64,000 bases of DNA, from positions 124,001-188,000 of the forward strand of contig DF236971.1 of assembly GCA_000708835.1 (NCBI GenBank), read 5' to 3'. A program made the position numbers and the translations under genes. The notes under the pieces are model-generated. The model saw only the letters and a list, made by a program, of their open reading frames with translations, made no database searches and was not told the origin of the DNA. Positions 38,401 to 50,200 of this stretch are shown here, piece after piece (positions within the stretch are counted from its first letter, which is position 1; each line of letters opens with the position of its first letter). The stretch is from Klebsormidium nitens (taxonomy: Eukaryota; Streptophyta; Klebsormidiophyceae; Klebsormidiales; Klebsormidiaceae).

Positions 38401-41400
38401 ACGCCCCAGTGACCGCACTTCCATAGGTCGTTATTTATCACACAACGGCCTACGACGGAGCAAGTACAATGCGAAGACCAGCAAGGAGACCGAATGCTTC
38501 ACCAAAGGCGCCCTGCCCAGAAGCGGACGCCCAGGGGGAATGCCCAAAATCTTGAGGGAACAAACTGAAAACCTTAATGAAACGACGCCTCACCTGATGG
38601 GCTGCCACAGCATACATCCCGAGCCGCGACGCGCACACCAGCGAGAGGAAGAAGGTGATCTGGATGAGCGCGCTGCGCATGATGGTGCTCAAGCCGTCCC
38701 AGATGAAGTCCCACGTGCCCCCGTGCTCCTCGACCCGGGGCTCCTCGGATGGGGGGCCCTTTTCTTCGTCGAAATGCTGCCCCTCGGGTGCGAGAAGGCG
38801 GGTGGACGGGTCGGGGCTGTCGTCGAAGTCGAAACGAGAGCTGGGGCGGTTTTTGCCTGGTTTTGACAGGAAAAGGAACGAGTTAGGGGCGCTCAAGGTG
38901 ACCACCGGGCTTGGAAGCCTGGTAGAGCATATGGCGTCAGACTATATAACGCTCTCCACAGCGATTGTGTCCGACCAATCGCACGCTGCGGAATTGTGAG
39001 CGGGCTGGTACGGACGCTCAAACTGCACTAGAGTGAGAGTTTTACGCAACACAAGTCCTCTTTTCGAGTTGCACATCTCCCTGCACAGCCCCGCACAAAT
39101 TAACCTGAAATAACAACGGAACTGGATGTCCTCTGCGCTCACAATCTGGGGACACTGTGTGGAGCTGACGCCAGAAGAAAGCCAAACACCCAGGCACCCT
39201 CTTCAAGAAGACACCAATGAGGGCCGCCTGCTTGCTTCACAAGCACAAAACGACTCGAGCTGATGACAAGCACAACGAACTCAGGCCAAAGGCAACAATC
39301 ACCGACTTGAAACAAATAGGGCTTCCTGTTCGCTGACTTTGCAAAGATGAGTTTAACTGCAGTAGTTGTCCTGACACGTTCCGTCAATCAAGCATCTTAC
39401 ACACTGGGTATCCACCCCCTGATGTCCTGAACGTGACAAAAGCAAGAGCCGGATTCTTCCACGGAAGGCTCAAAAAGACTTCGAGTAAGGACTTTACATG
39501 TCTTCTTAGTATCACACCATAAATGAATTAAAAGTTGCACTCTGGTGACCCCCTTACCAGGTGAGCAGCAGTTCTGCCAGCAGCCGCCCCACTCTGGTGG
39601 CAGCAGCGGGATCTGTCCTTTTCCGTCCTGGGGGGGTAGCGTCATAACTAGAATGAGACCGGCTACGAAGGCCATGGTAACGGCTGTGATGTTGGAGACG
39701 CCCACGCCCCACATGCCCCAGTCGAAATAGAAGAGGGAGACGTAACTGCAGGGGACAAAGAACGAATGGAGGGTTGTTCAAGGAGTGTCCATGCTTTCAC
39801 GAGCTCAGCGACTCAACCAAAAAACCAGACGACCTTTGTGCAAAGGTGGGTAATCACTGCTGGTCGTTAGAATCTTCAATACCTTTGTTAGTGTTAAAAA
39901 CGCATGGATCGGGTAGGGAAACTGCTCAAATACCAACTCAGGCAACAAACTTTTCCTGCTAAAAAGCATCCAGTGGAAAACAGCACTCAGTCGCAGTGCT
40001 AGGCAGCGTGCCGTTGTGCCACCCCGTGCTCTCAAGGTCAGAGATCCCTGCGTAGGCCATTGAGGGGCAAGGTGCTAAATGTTACATTGCAGCACCTACA
40101 AAAGCCGATAAGCTGTGGCACAATGCAGCTAGAAGTGCATCCTTGACATCCATCAGCAAAACGCACCAGCAGAACAATCCAAAGAACGCCTTGTTGCAGG
40201 TTAGGTACTGACAGTTTCGATAGCAGATTACAAACGCTTCCAGGTACTCTGCACACTTTCGTTAACAGATTCAAACGCAAACACAGCAATCTGCAGCCAG
40301 CGCGCTTCTTCCGCACCCCGAAAGACCTATTCGCCCCCCTCGCCATAAGATGCTGAACCCTCGTCAGACCCACCTTGCTGCGACTTCAAAGACCAGGCGT
40401 CCGATGTTGATGGTAGCGACAAGGTATACCCGCTTGTAGCCTTGCAGGATTCCGACCACGGCCATCGCCAGAAGCTGCGACGGCAGGCCCAACACGCGAA
40501 GGAAGTAGTACTGCTCCGCAGGTTTCTGCACCGCGGGGTTGGTCTGCAAGAAGATTGGTTAGGATTGGTTTAAGAGCAAGCAATGTGAGGGAGGAGTAGG
40601 GCGCAGAATGAGGCGGGAGGAAGGGAGAACAAGCGAAAGAGTGGTACTCCTCTGCAGGCTCCAAAATAGCAAGCTGGTCTGCACAAGAAGTGCCACAAAC
40701 CTAAAGAGAAGGGCTATGATTTCCTTCTGGTTCTGGAATGCTTCCTCACACTCAACTCCTGCCGCCCTCTCTGAAATGACATGCATGCCCAATAGCAAAG
40801 AGGCAGCAAACACCAATGTGCCGCTGGGCAAGATCCAACATAACGCTTTTTAAAAGGCAGAGATAATATCACATGACCAATAAACTTGGGCAACATAAAC
40901 CTTGCTTCAACATTGCCCCTTCTTCAATGGACAGGGACCCTATGTCCACAACTCCCATGAACTTGCGAATGTATCATCCAAAAAGGGCACTATCCCTTCA
41001 TCTGTGAGATGTTCTGATTAACAAACCCCAGGCACATTTGCCTCAACCCTGAGTTCCCAAGAGACATTTGCAAGTGAAAGAACAACTGGGGACTCCAAAC
41101 CAGCCGTTGAAAAGATTATTGTCTGACAGCCCTCCAATGTTCCAAACCCAACAATCTGACAAACGACGGTACAAGGTTCTGAGGACAGGATTTCGGCAGT
41201 AATTTAAAGGAGAAACCCCTTGGTGGTCCACTCACATCCATAATTGTGAAGATGGGCCGCTTGAGCGCCGCCAAAAGGAAAGCGGCCAGTATGCCGGCGC
41301 ACAGCGCGCTCGCAAGCGCCAGCCGGATGCGCGCTCCCACCTGGCGCCACGCCTTGGCGCCCACGGCCAGGCTCACTTTCGCAGTCACCCCCACGATCAG

Positions 41401-41981
41401 AAAGTTGAAGACGACAACTGCAGAGTTGGTCGTCGCTGCAGAACAGGAAGAGAGACAGTATTTATTTGCTGCTGCTTGCTTTAGGACGCAGGCGTTCGCC
41501 CCCACGATTTTGTGAATGGCAGATAATCTACCGTTGCGTTCTTCTCGTTGGGGCAGGAAAGCAACCAGATCGGTTCGCTGCTTTGAACATTCATCGAGTC
41601 ATTAAGCTTGCGTTTTTGGAGAGAGGCACTGAGCTCGATCAACCCTCAAAAGTCCGCTGCGAGCTGGGGCAGTGTACCATATGAAAGCTGAAGGAGAGGT
41701 CCAGCAGGCAATGAGAAGAAACACAAGCCTTGCTCGTGACAAGTATTTCTTCTGACAGGTGTCAGAAGGCACTACAAAAAATTCTTTGCCGAGCGGCGTC
41801 AAAAATTTGATGAATGCATCAGCGAGAAGAGAATGTGATTGCCAGGGTTGAGGTACCTCTTAATGCTTGGGCAACCATGTTGCAGAACGAAGCCAAAAAT
41901 GATTACCGCAGAGGGGGCCTCTCCAAAGTGGCCTGCACTGCCCTTCCCTTAAACACGGCCCGCTTATTTTTAACAGGATAT

Positions 41982-42012
<31 letters not shown>

Positions 42013-43292
42013 TTCATCAGTTCCCTTTTGCACAGGAGTGGGGCAGACAGGCAGCCAAGAAGGAACAAAAAGGTAAAGAAAGGGTTTGAAAAAGGCCGGC
42101 CCCCAACCCTCTGAGGGACTTTTCTTAATGTAAGCCCTCCAAAAGCCCTGAGAGAAACAGGAGGACACCTTACTGTGCTCAGCAACTGGGATAAATGTGT
42201 GGTGCAAAGCGTATTTTCTACTTTCACGACAAGAATAAGCCCCGTCCTGCAGCACAGTACTCCTGAAGGCCTGTTGTATTCCTACCAAAGGAAGCTATTC
42301 ACATAAAGAAGAGGATGCAGCTCCAGATGACTGATTGACTACATGAATCAGAGCATGCAAACAGATAATGCAATCCGGAACGTTCAAGAAATGCATGTTA
42401 ATGCAATGAGGGCAAGAATTTTTTAAGGAAAGGCCAGCTTAATCAAACTACCATAGACCAGCATAAAAACTGTCAATTAGACAATCTTAAAGGATATGCT
42501 CAACAATGAAGCAACCAGAGCCACACTCATAACTCGCAGAACCAAAGCAGCCAAAGGCACACCTTCTAGGCTCAATGCCCAAGTAGCAACCGCATGCACC
42601 AGCTAGTGTGCCTCGAGCCTTATCCAGGGGCTAGATGATTTGAGGCTCCAGGCTGCTTGAAGTTTGGACTTTCACTCAGGGGCAGAGGAAGAGTATGGGC
42701 CGTGACAAAGCATCTCCTACCAGCATGCTGTACACAGATCTGACCGCGTCTGGCATGCACTCAACGGTCAGTCGGCGAGTGCGGACCCCCTCCTGACATC
42801 TTCTTGCCTGATCATTCTCGTCATTAAGAATAACATGCGCGTAACTGCAGAAGAAGGACCCTCTCACAAGAACAATCCCAGCGAAGGCCAAATGTGCACA
42901 CCTGAGACAACGGCCCACGCAGCCAGAAGTTCTGTTGCTTTCTGCCCCAGCATCGCAGTCTGCACCGTGACTGCCAGAGGTGCAGCCCCCGAGAGCAACA
43001 TCGACGGAATGGCCAAAAGCAGCAACTCCAAGTACGTGGTCTCCGCTCGGATCTCCTCCTTTGGATGAATACTGCCCGCTCTCTCCAGAGCCGGGGGCCG
43101 CCGAGGTAAGCTCCCCGCTGTCCTGATCTGAGGCCCCCCATTGGCGGCCCCGCTCACAGCAGCTGCATGCAACCCTCCCTTCCCCAGGGCCTCCTCCCCA
43201 GGAGGCCCCCCAGATCCTAATGCCGCATCCCTAGGACTGCAACTACCGCTCTCCCCCTCCGCGCCGCCGTCGCAGCGCGCAGTTCCGCCCAT
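35412..43292 (-). CDS. MATE-family (DinF/DTX44-like) transporter
   Basis: Exons: 43292-42902, 41435-41236, 40543-40374, 39745-39558, 38856-38594, 37255-36941, 36101-36002, 35653-35412 (stop TAG). All phases join, giving 622 residues from the ATG at 43292, longer than a typical 450-550 residue MATE. Membrane segments are visible: LELLLLAIPSMLLSGAAPLA, VVVFNFLIVGVTAKVSLAVG, AFVAGLILVMTL, ITFFLSLVCASRLGMYAVAA, LITVYVVDGFANAGTIVGSD, LLIMGNGVGFLVAIVYFFGQ. QPLNATVFIYDGLIYASQSF is a family hallmark. MATE proteins export organic compounds in exchange for H+ or Na+; the plant DinF-like branch includes plastid members. An acidic hydrophilic insert (DFDDSPDPSTRLLAPEG, DEEKGPPSEEPRVEEHGG) sits in the loop before the second half. 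The frame stays open upstream of 43292 (QVARQGSGEIDLTKRF) to an acceptor-like CCGCAG near 43360. A further 5' exon with a targeting peptide is therefore likely, and the true start is uncertain. Confidence 0.87.
41981..42014. repeat. (CTTT)n microsatellite
   Basis: About seven CTTT units within intron 1 of the MATE gene. Confidence 0.9.
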
Positions 43293-44213
43293 AAAACGCT
43301 TGGTCAGGTCGATCTCTCCGGACCCCTGTCTGGCAACCTGTCTCGCCGTTGTACTTGTTAAACAGCCCCTGCGGCCAGATGATGGCGACCGTGAAGATCA
43401 CTAAACCTTTGTGTCCAAAGAAACCTGCCTGCTCTTCCACCTGGTGCCAAGACAATAACGTGTGCCCAAACAAACAACGCTCCCTGCTACCCCTCAGCTG
43501 ATCAGCAGCTCTGCGCAGCAACAACGAAGGTCAGCTTACCCAGGTTAGCCGCCTCCCTAGCTGAACTCAGCTTGAAGTGAACCTTCGAGGTTTCCCGAAT
43601 CCCTGTGAACAGCCTCAGGAGAGAGGAGACCAATTTGAGTTGATGCCTTCCGGGAAAGAAGGGGCGAAAAAAGCGCTCTAGTTGCTGGGCAGCGGCCTGC
43701 CGCCTATCCTAATCCTATCTGGAAGAAGAAAATCAAATTGAAATTGGTCCCTAACCACACCAGTAAACGGAGGGGTCAGGGTCGAAGAGGGGTACTGTTT
43801 GAAGTCGATCAACTCGCGGTTGGGACTCTGACACCTGATGCGGCTCTTGTTTTGATTGACCACTGTACAAACCACCTTTTTTGAATTTTCTTAACCAAGA
43901 CCGCTTAAAGAGGGTACAATGTCGGGACACACAGGGTAGGCATCTGTACGGTCTAAGTGATGACGATCGTCATCTGACGGCGCAGAACGAACCTTTCAGG
44001 TCAGTTCCCCCGCCAGCTGGCTCGTCAGCTGGCACTGGCTGGCACATCATGGCTTTTGGGAGATGTCACGGGACATGCCATTGATGATTGAATTTGAGGC
44101 GGCTGCAAAGGAGGGCCAAAGATGGTGGCTTGTAGTGGCAGCATGACTGAAGATCTCTAGCTCAATCTTCATGATGCTTTTGGCATTGCTAGTTCCTTTG
44201 AGAATCAGCCGTC
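43293..44213. promoter_or_regulatory. divergent intergenic region, MATE (-) and UAH (+)
   Basis: The two start codons are about 0.9 kb apart and point away from each other, so they may share regulatory sequence. Part of this stretch (43293 to about 43360) may be coding for the MATE N-terminus. No specific promoter element could be identified. Confidence 0.4.
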
Positions 44214-47200
44214 ATGAAGAACAGGGGCCACCTTGTGTCGATTGTCGTGACTCTACTGTTTGCTTTTAGTGGTGCATATGCCATCGACCTCAACAGTGCG
44301 GCGTACCCGGACGCTACGCTCAGCTTGGAACATGGGAATCCAGGCTTTGGTGCATCGGTGCTGGCGGTCAATGCCGAAAGATTGCAGGGTTGGATCGATC
44401 ATCTGGCGACGTTCTCAGATGATGAGACACCGGCCGTCACACGGATCCTCTTTACAGACAATGACATTGCTGCGCGCAGGTAAGTACCTGAATCCATGCC
44501 TCTCAAGCATAGTCTCAGCATTCTAGCGTCTGCTCAGTGTCAGTGGTCATCAGCCTTGTGCTTTGGAGGAAAAAGTCCAATGATTGTCAAGAGGTAATTG
44601 GAATTTGCCGTATGTGTTCTGTCCTGTCTGTTTTATTATGTTTACTCCAACCAAAGGTTTTGACGCTTGAAAGCTCCTGGCAATAGACGGCTTGTGCAAC
44701 TTGCCTACAAGCAGTGTGCGTTGATCATGACATCCGAGGTGGTTGTGTGTCTGCCACCATGATTGCACAAAGGTGACAGCATTGGAGATTACAGTCAATT
44801 TTGCGTCAACTTGCTTTGCGCCGTCTGTCCATTCCGCTTGGCCAGCCTTCACTGCTGTAGGCCAGAAGCAAAGCCCTCATGCAAATAGATGGGAATTCAG
44901 ATTATCTACACGTTGAGCTTGCTTTTGGCCCACATTCGCGTGCTGGTGTAAAGGACTGACTTGGACTACAATTGAGCCACCACCATCTCTTGGATTGGTG
45001 ACTGGAAAGAAGAACAGAGTCCATAAGAAGGAGGACATGGTACAAAAGCACAGCGTTTGCAGACTTTCTCCTTAACCTGGTAGCCACCACCTACATTCTG
45101 TCTTCTTAAGCAAGGGCAGATTTTATGCATTTTCACGTGTCCCAGTGAGATTCTCTACTGTCTTGTATTGTGATTTTGATAGATTGCAAATAGTATAAGA
45201 ATCGCTGCGTGTCTGCAGGTATGTCAAGTCATTGATGAAAGACGCGAATTTGACAATAACGGAAGACGCCGTTGGCAACATTTACGGTCTCTGGGAAGGC
45301 AGCGACACCACCGACGGGATTGTAGGCACTGGGAGCCATGTCGATGCAATCCCGCTTGCCGGAAAGTACGACGGGGTTCTGGGGGTCTTAGGACCGATCG
45401 AAGCAATCAAAGCATTGCAGGCAGCGGGGTTCAAACCATGGCGGCCAATTGAGGTGGTCATGTTTACAAGCGAGGAGCCAACACGTTTTGGGTTTGGGTG
45501 TCTGGGCAGGTGCGGCCCTCAGCACTCTCCACTTCTTGTGCCTGACACGTCGGTCGTTCCCAATTCAGTATTCGGACTGGAAAGATGATCCGCTGAAGTA
45601 TGCATCATGTCTACCTGTCCAATTACTTGTCGTTCGGAATCGGCAATCCGTACTCTGCTTCCGACTTTAGCTTACTGTTCTTATGTGGTGAAGTCAAGGA
45701 CGTCTGGGTGTGAGCCTGAGATGCTTGTGTCCTGGCTGCTTGCGCAGCTTAGATTTGAAGCTTGTGCACTTGAGCTTGTATATTTGAACAGGGATTTGAG
45801 GGCTTCGAATCGACATTACCAAGTTCTGTCTTCTCTGATGCTGGACTGCAATTGGCTCCTACCATCAAGTGGGCTGCAAAACTTCTTGTGTCGGGCTCAA
45901 TGTAGAATAGGGCTCAGGCACAACGGCATAAACCTTAGATGACTGCGTGTTGAGGTTTCCCTCCAAGTAAGACGTGGCAATTCGAGTAGTCCGAACCTGA
46001 ATCTTGCCTATGTCACTCATCAAGTCTAAGTACTAGATTTCCAAGTGCCCTCCAAATTTTCTTGAAGCAACTGGGACTTCTGGAATTCGAATGTTTTTCC
46101 CGACCTTTCAATTCTCTCGACTCTCATGACTCTTACGACTCTTGCGACTCTCTCTATTTGGGATCACTCATCTTTCCTAACTCTCTCAAGCAGTCAGCCG
46201 CTGCGTATCAGGCCTTTCAATAGGCTTCCCCATCTTTCTCACAACTTTCAGAAGCGAGAATTGCGGTAGCACAAGGTATGTGGCCCCCAAGTTTGTTTGG
46301 TAACTTCCTGCAGCCGTGTCATGTCGGGGCATCCCGAGATCCGGCAGAAACTAGAGGCGGCGCACGACGAGAATGGCACGTCATTCGACGAGGCGGCTGC
46401 CGCAGCAGGCTACCCCGACGCGCTGAAGAACCTGGACTCGGCTGTGGTCAAGAACAAGTACTCGGCGTTTGTGGAACTTCACATCGAGCAGGGACCAACT
46501 CTCGAGGAGGAAGGTGAACAGGCCGTGTCTTGCCTGTTTCCTGTGTCATCTAAACCACGTCGGGTTGGGAGCAGAGATCCAACGCATTGAAGGGGCGCGG
46601 TAGACCATTGGGATGTTAGGCACATCATTCGGAGATGGTCATATAAACCCAGGGGGGGAGTTGCCACCTTGTTGTGCGCTTTTAACCCGCTTCTTGTCGA
46701 CTGTTGCGTCATTCGGCAGAAGGCAGTAGTGAGCCCCTTTTGAAACCGTCCAGTCGCTTTTTCGTAGTCTCAGCAAGGGGAAGGTGTGCCAACTTGGAAA
46801 TTGCAGCCGTCCCCTATACGCTTGTTATTGTATTCCTGAATGGTCTTCCTTTCCCGATAAACTCCGTGCACGCATCCCCATCAGATCCCCACAGCGATTG
46901 CTCCCAATCATTGGGACGGGGCTTTGAGAAGAAGCGCTTTACCTCTACATGTTCGGTCAAATTCAACTCCTTTGCCCCCCAACTGTTCTGTGCAGGCGTT
47001 CTATGGGACTCGCCATCACTATTGCACGCCCGGGCCCAATTGCCCCTCAAGTTCTAACAGCCGGGATAAAGATCGAGCGTTTATCCTGTTTGCAGCACTC
47101 TCACCGACCCCCCTCGCGCCTCCGCTCTGCATAGATCCCGTTAATGCTAACACTACGAGTGCGGCCCCCATCCAGCATACCATCAACTTTTCTTGCAAAG

Positions 47201-50200
47201 TATGGCAAATCAAATCTCCATCTGGAACCAATTTCTCCTCGGACTCCCCTCAACACCCCCAATTCGCTTTGCGCAGGCATCCCCATTGGGATCAACAGCG
47301 CCATCGCATCACAGCTCACCTGACCGTCATCTTTTGCGGCAGGTAACGGCACTCGACGTTCTCCTCTGTCCACTTAGCCCTCTCCGCACTGAGCCCGCTT
47401 TACTTTCCCCTTTCTGCGCAGGCATTCCCATTGCAATCGTCACCACCATCGCACCCCGCTTCCAGTATACTGTCACCTTTTTTCGGCAGGAGACGGCCAT
47501 TGACGTCCCTGTCTGTCTATCAATGAAGCGAATTCCTTAATGAACTCCCGTCTTGCCCCCTTATTGTGCGCAGGCATCCCGATCGGGATCGTCACCGCCA
47601 TCGCAGCCCCGGCCCAGCTGACCGTCACCTTTTCTGCAGCGGACCGCATTTGAATTCCCCTGTCTTTCCTGATACTATTCTTGCCTCTGAGACCTGATTT
47701 CAGAACCCCCCTTTTTGGTGCGCAGGCATCCCCATTGGGATCGTCACTGCCATCGCAGCCCCGGCCCAACTGACCGTCACCTTTTCCGGGGGGGGTGGCC
47801 ACGCGGGCGCCACTCTGATGCCGTTCCGGAACGACGCGGGTCTCGCGGCCGCGGAACTGCAGCTCGCTCTGGAGGCGGCGGTGCTCGGGACCGGTTCCAA
47901 TGACACGGTGGGGACGGCGGGGGTGGTGGAGCTGCGACCCGGGGCGGTGAACAGCATCCCTCGGGAGGNNNNNNNNNNNNNNNNNNNNNNNNNNNNNNNN
48001 NNNNNNNNNNNNNNNNNNNNNNNNNNNNNNNNNNNNNNNNNNNNNNNNNNNNNNNNNNNNNNNNNNNNNNNNNNNNNNNNNNNNNNNNNNNNNNNNNNNN
48101 NNNNNNNNNNNNNNNNNNNNNNNNNNNNNNNNNNNNNNNNNNNNNNNNNNNNNNNNNNNNNNNNNNNNNNNNNNNNNNNNNNNNNNNNNNNNNNNNNNNN
48201 NNNNNNNNNNNNNNNNNNNNNNNNNNNNNNNNNNNNNNNNNNNNNNNNNNNNNNNNNNNNNNNNNNNNNNNNNNNNNNNNNNNNNNNNNNNNNNNNNNNN
48301 NNNNNNNNNNNNNNNNNNNNNNNNNNNNNNNNNNNNNNNNNNNNNNNNNNNNNNNNNNNNNNNNNNNNNNNNNNNNNNNNNNNNNNNNNNNNNNNNNNNN
48401 NNNNNNNNNNNNNNNNNNNNNNNNNNNNNNNNNNNNNNNNNNNNNNNNNNNNNNNNNNNNNNNNNNNNNNNNNNNNNNNGGTTTTCCGGATCGAAAATGG
48501 TCGTCGTTGCGTGCTTTTAGGTTAAGCGGAAATCATGATTGGGAAGTTTGATTGTTAGATTCTTTCCGAACCGGGATGGTCGGTCAATGCGCGCGTTTCA
48601 GTTTGATACTCTCTCGCATGGTGAACGGCATCCCTCCCAAGGCGAAGGTCACGATCGGAGACTTCGGTTGGTCTTTTAATTATGGCGTGGGTTTCTGCAA
48701 CTGCACTCGGGGTATGCTTTTGCTTGCCCGGGGCGATGAAAAGCATCCCCCCAGCAGCGGGATTTATCTTCGGTTGTTGCGCTTGGTGGGTAGCTTTTGA
48801 CCCGGAGTGCTGTGATTGGTCTCGGGGGATGCTCTTGAGTGGAGGGGAGAAGTCAGGACAACCCGAGAGGCGAGGATCTGACTTCAGTGTGCGGTTGAGT
48901 TCTAACCCAGTGTTTAGGCGCTGCGGTGTGGCGGTTCTCATCTTTCCAGGAAGCGAACTGTTAAATCAGTACGTTGAGAGTAGGTTCGCCCCGGTTTAGT
49001 AGTAAGCCTCGGATGACTTTGCCACGCTATTCGACAGGCGGTGATTCTTCTTGGTCAGTGCGGCAGGCGGCTGAGTTTGTCCTGAAAGGTGCTGATATGA
49101 CTACACCTGCGCACTTGCCAGGTCTTATGCTGATCGTTGACTTCGACCCGGGAGCAATCAGCCTGTGTTCCTAACTCCAGTAATGGCGAATTGTGATAAC
49201 CAGGGTCTACCGTCTATCTCCTGTTTGTAGCTAGTTTGAAAGTTGAAGTTGTTGTCTGCAGACATCCGTGACGTCGACGGTCCCCGACGGGACAGCGTCG
49301 TGGAGAAGGTCAAGGCCGCAACGGAGGAGATTGCGGAGCGGCGGAAAGTGGGGCACACCTTCACCATCGGAAACCAGGTACCTTTCGCCTCCGCCTCGAC
49401 AGGTTGAGGTCCTCGATTGCTGTCATGCGGGAAAGAGCGCCTCGTCGAGGCCGAACTTCCTGGAAATCTGCCGTTGACGTTTCGGTGTTCGACAAACCAG
49501 GTTTTGTGAACTATTCTCCGCTGCTGCCGAAGATCTTCCCCGAGACCCGGCCTCTGTTTTCTGTTTGGTCACAGCTTTCCTATGTCGTGTGATGCTTCTT
49601 CGTCCAACCGACAGTGTATCGTTTGCCGCAAAACTCTCAGGTTCGATCTGGGTCTGTGACGTCTGGATATCAGAAGTCTTTCTGTGGTTTAGGATTCCGG
49701 CTCTGTCTGGTGAGTTCCCGAGGTCGCCATCCTCCTTTGCTTTGCTTACACCTTTCAATTCGGTTTTCGACTTTCTTCTTACATCCCCGAAGCTCCCTTT
49801 TGCTCCAGGACCCTCCACCACTTCCGCGACCTTTTCTGGCGTTCTAAACACCGCCTTTTGAGTTGCGTCTTCACATCGCCGTAAGCTCGTTCTGATCCTA
49901 AACCCTACAGCTCGTCAACCTTTGATCAGGGCCCCCCCGCCACTTCCGGCGACCTTCTCTGGCGTTGCAAAGGCCTCCTCGTAATTGCGTCTTCTTGCCG
50001 TCAAATCATCTCTGATCCTTACTCCCTAAAACCCTGAATCCCTTTTAATCAGGATCCCCCCGCCACTTCCGGCGACCGCGTGCTCAAGGCGGCGGTCGAG
50101 GCGACGGAGCAGCTGCGGCTGCGCTACAAGATGATGCCTAGCCGCGCGTACCACGACTCGCTCTTCATGGCGCGGGTCGCTCCCACGGCCATGGTCTTTA

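Noticed and set aside
42676-42918. Extra MATE exon around 42.7-42.9 kb
   Set aside because: Exon 1 (ending 42902) joins exon 2 (starting 41435) in phase and gives continuous MATE sequence (WAVVS-ATTNSAVVVFNF), so no exon is missing.
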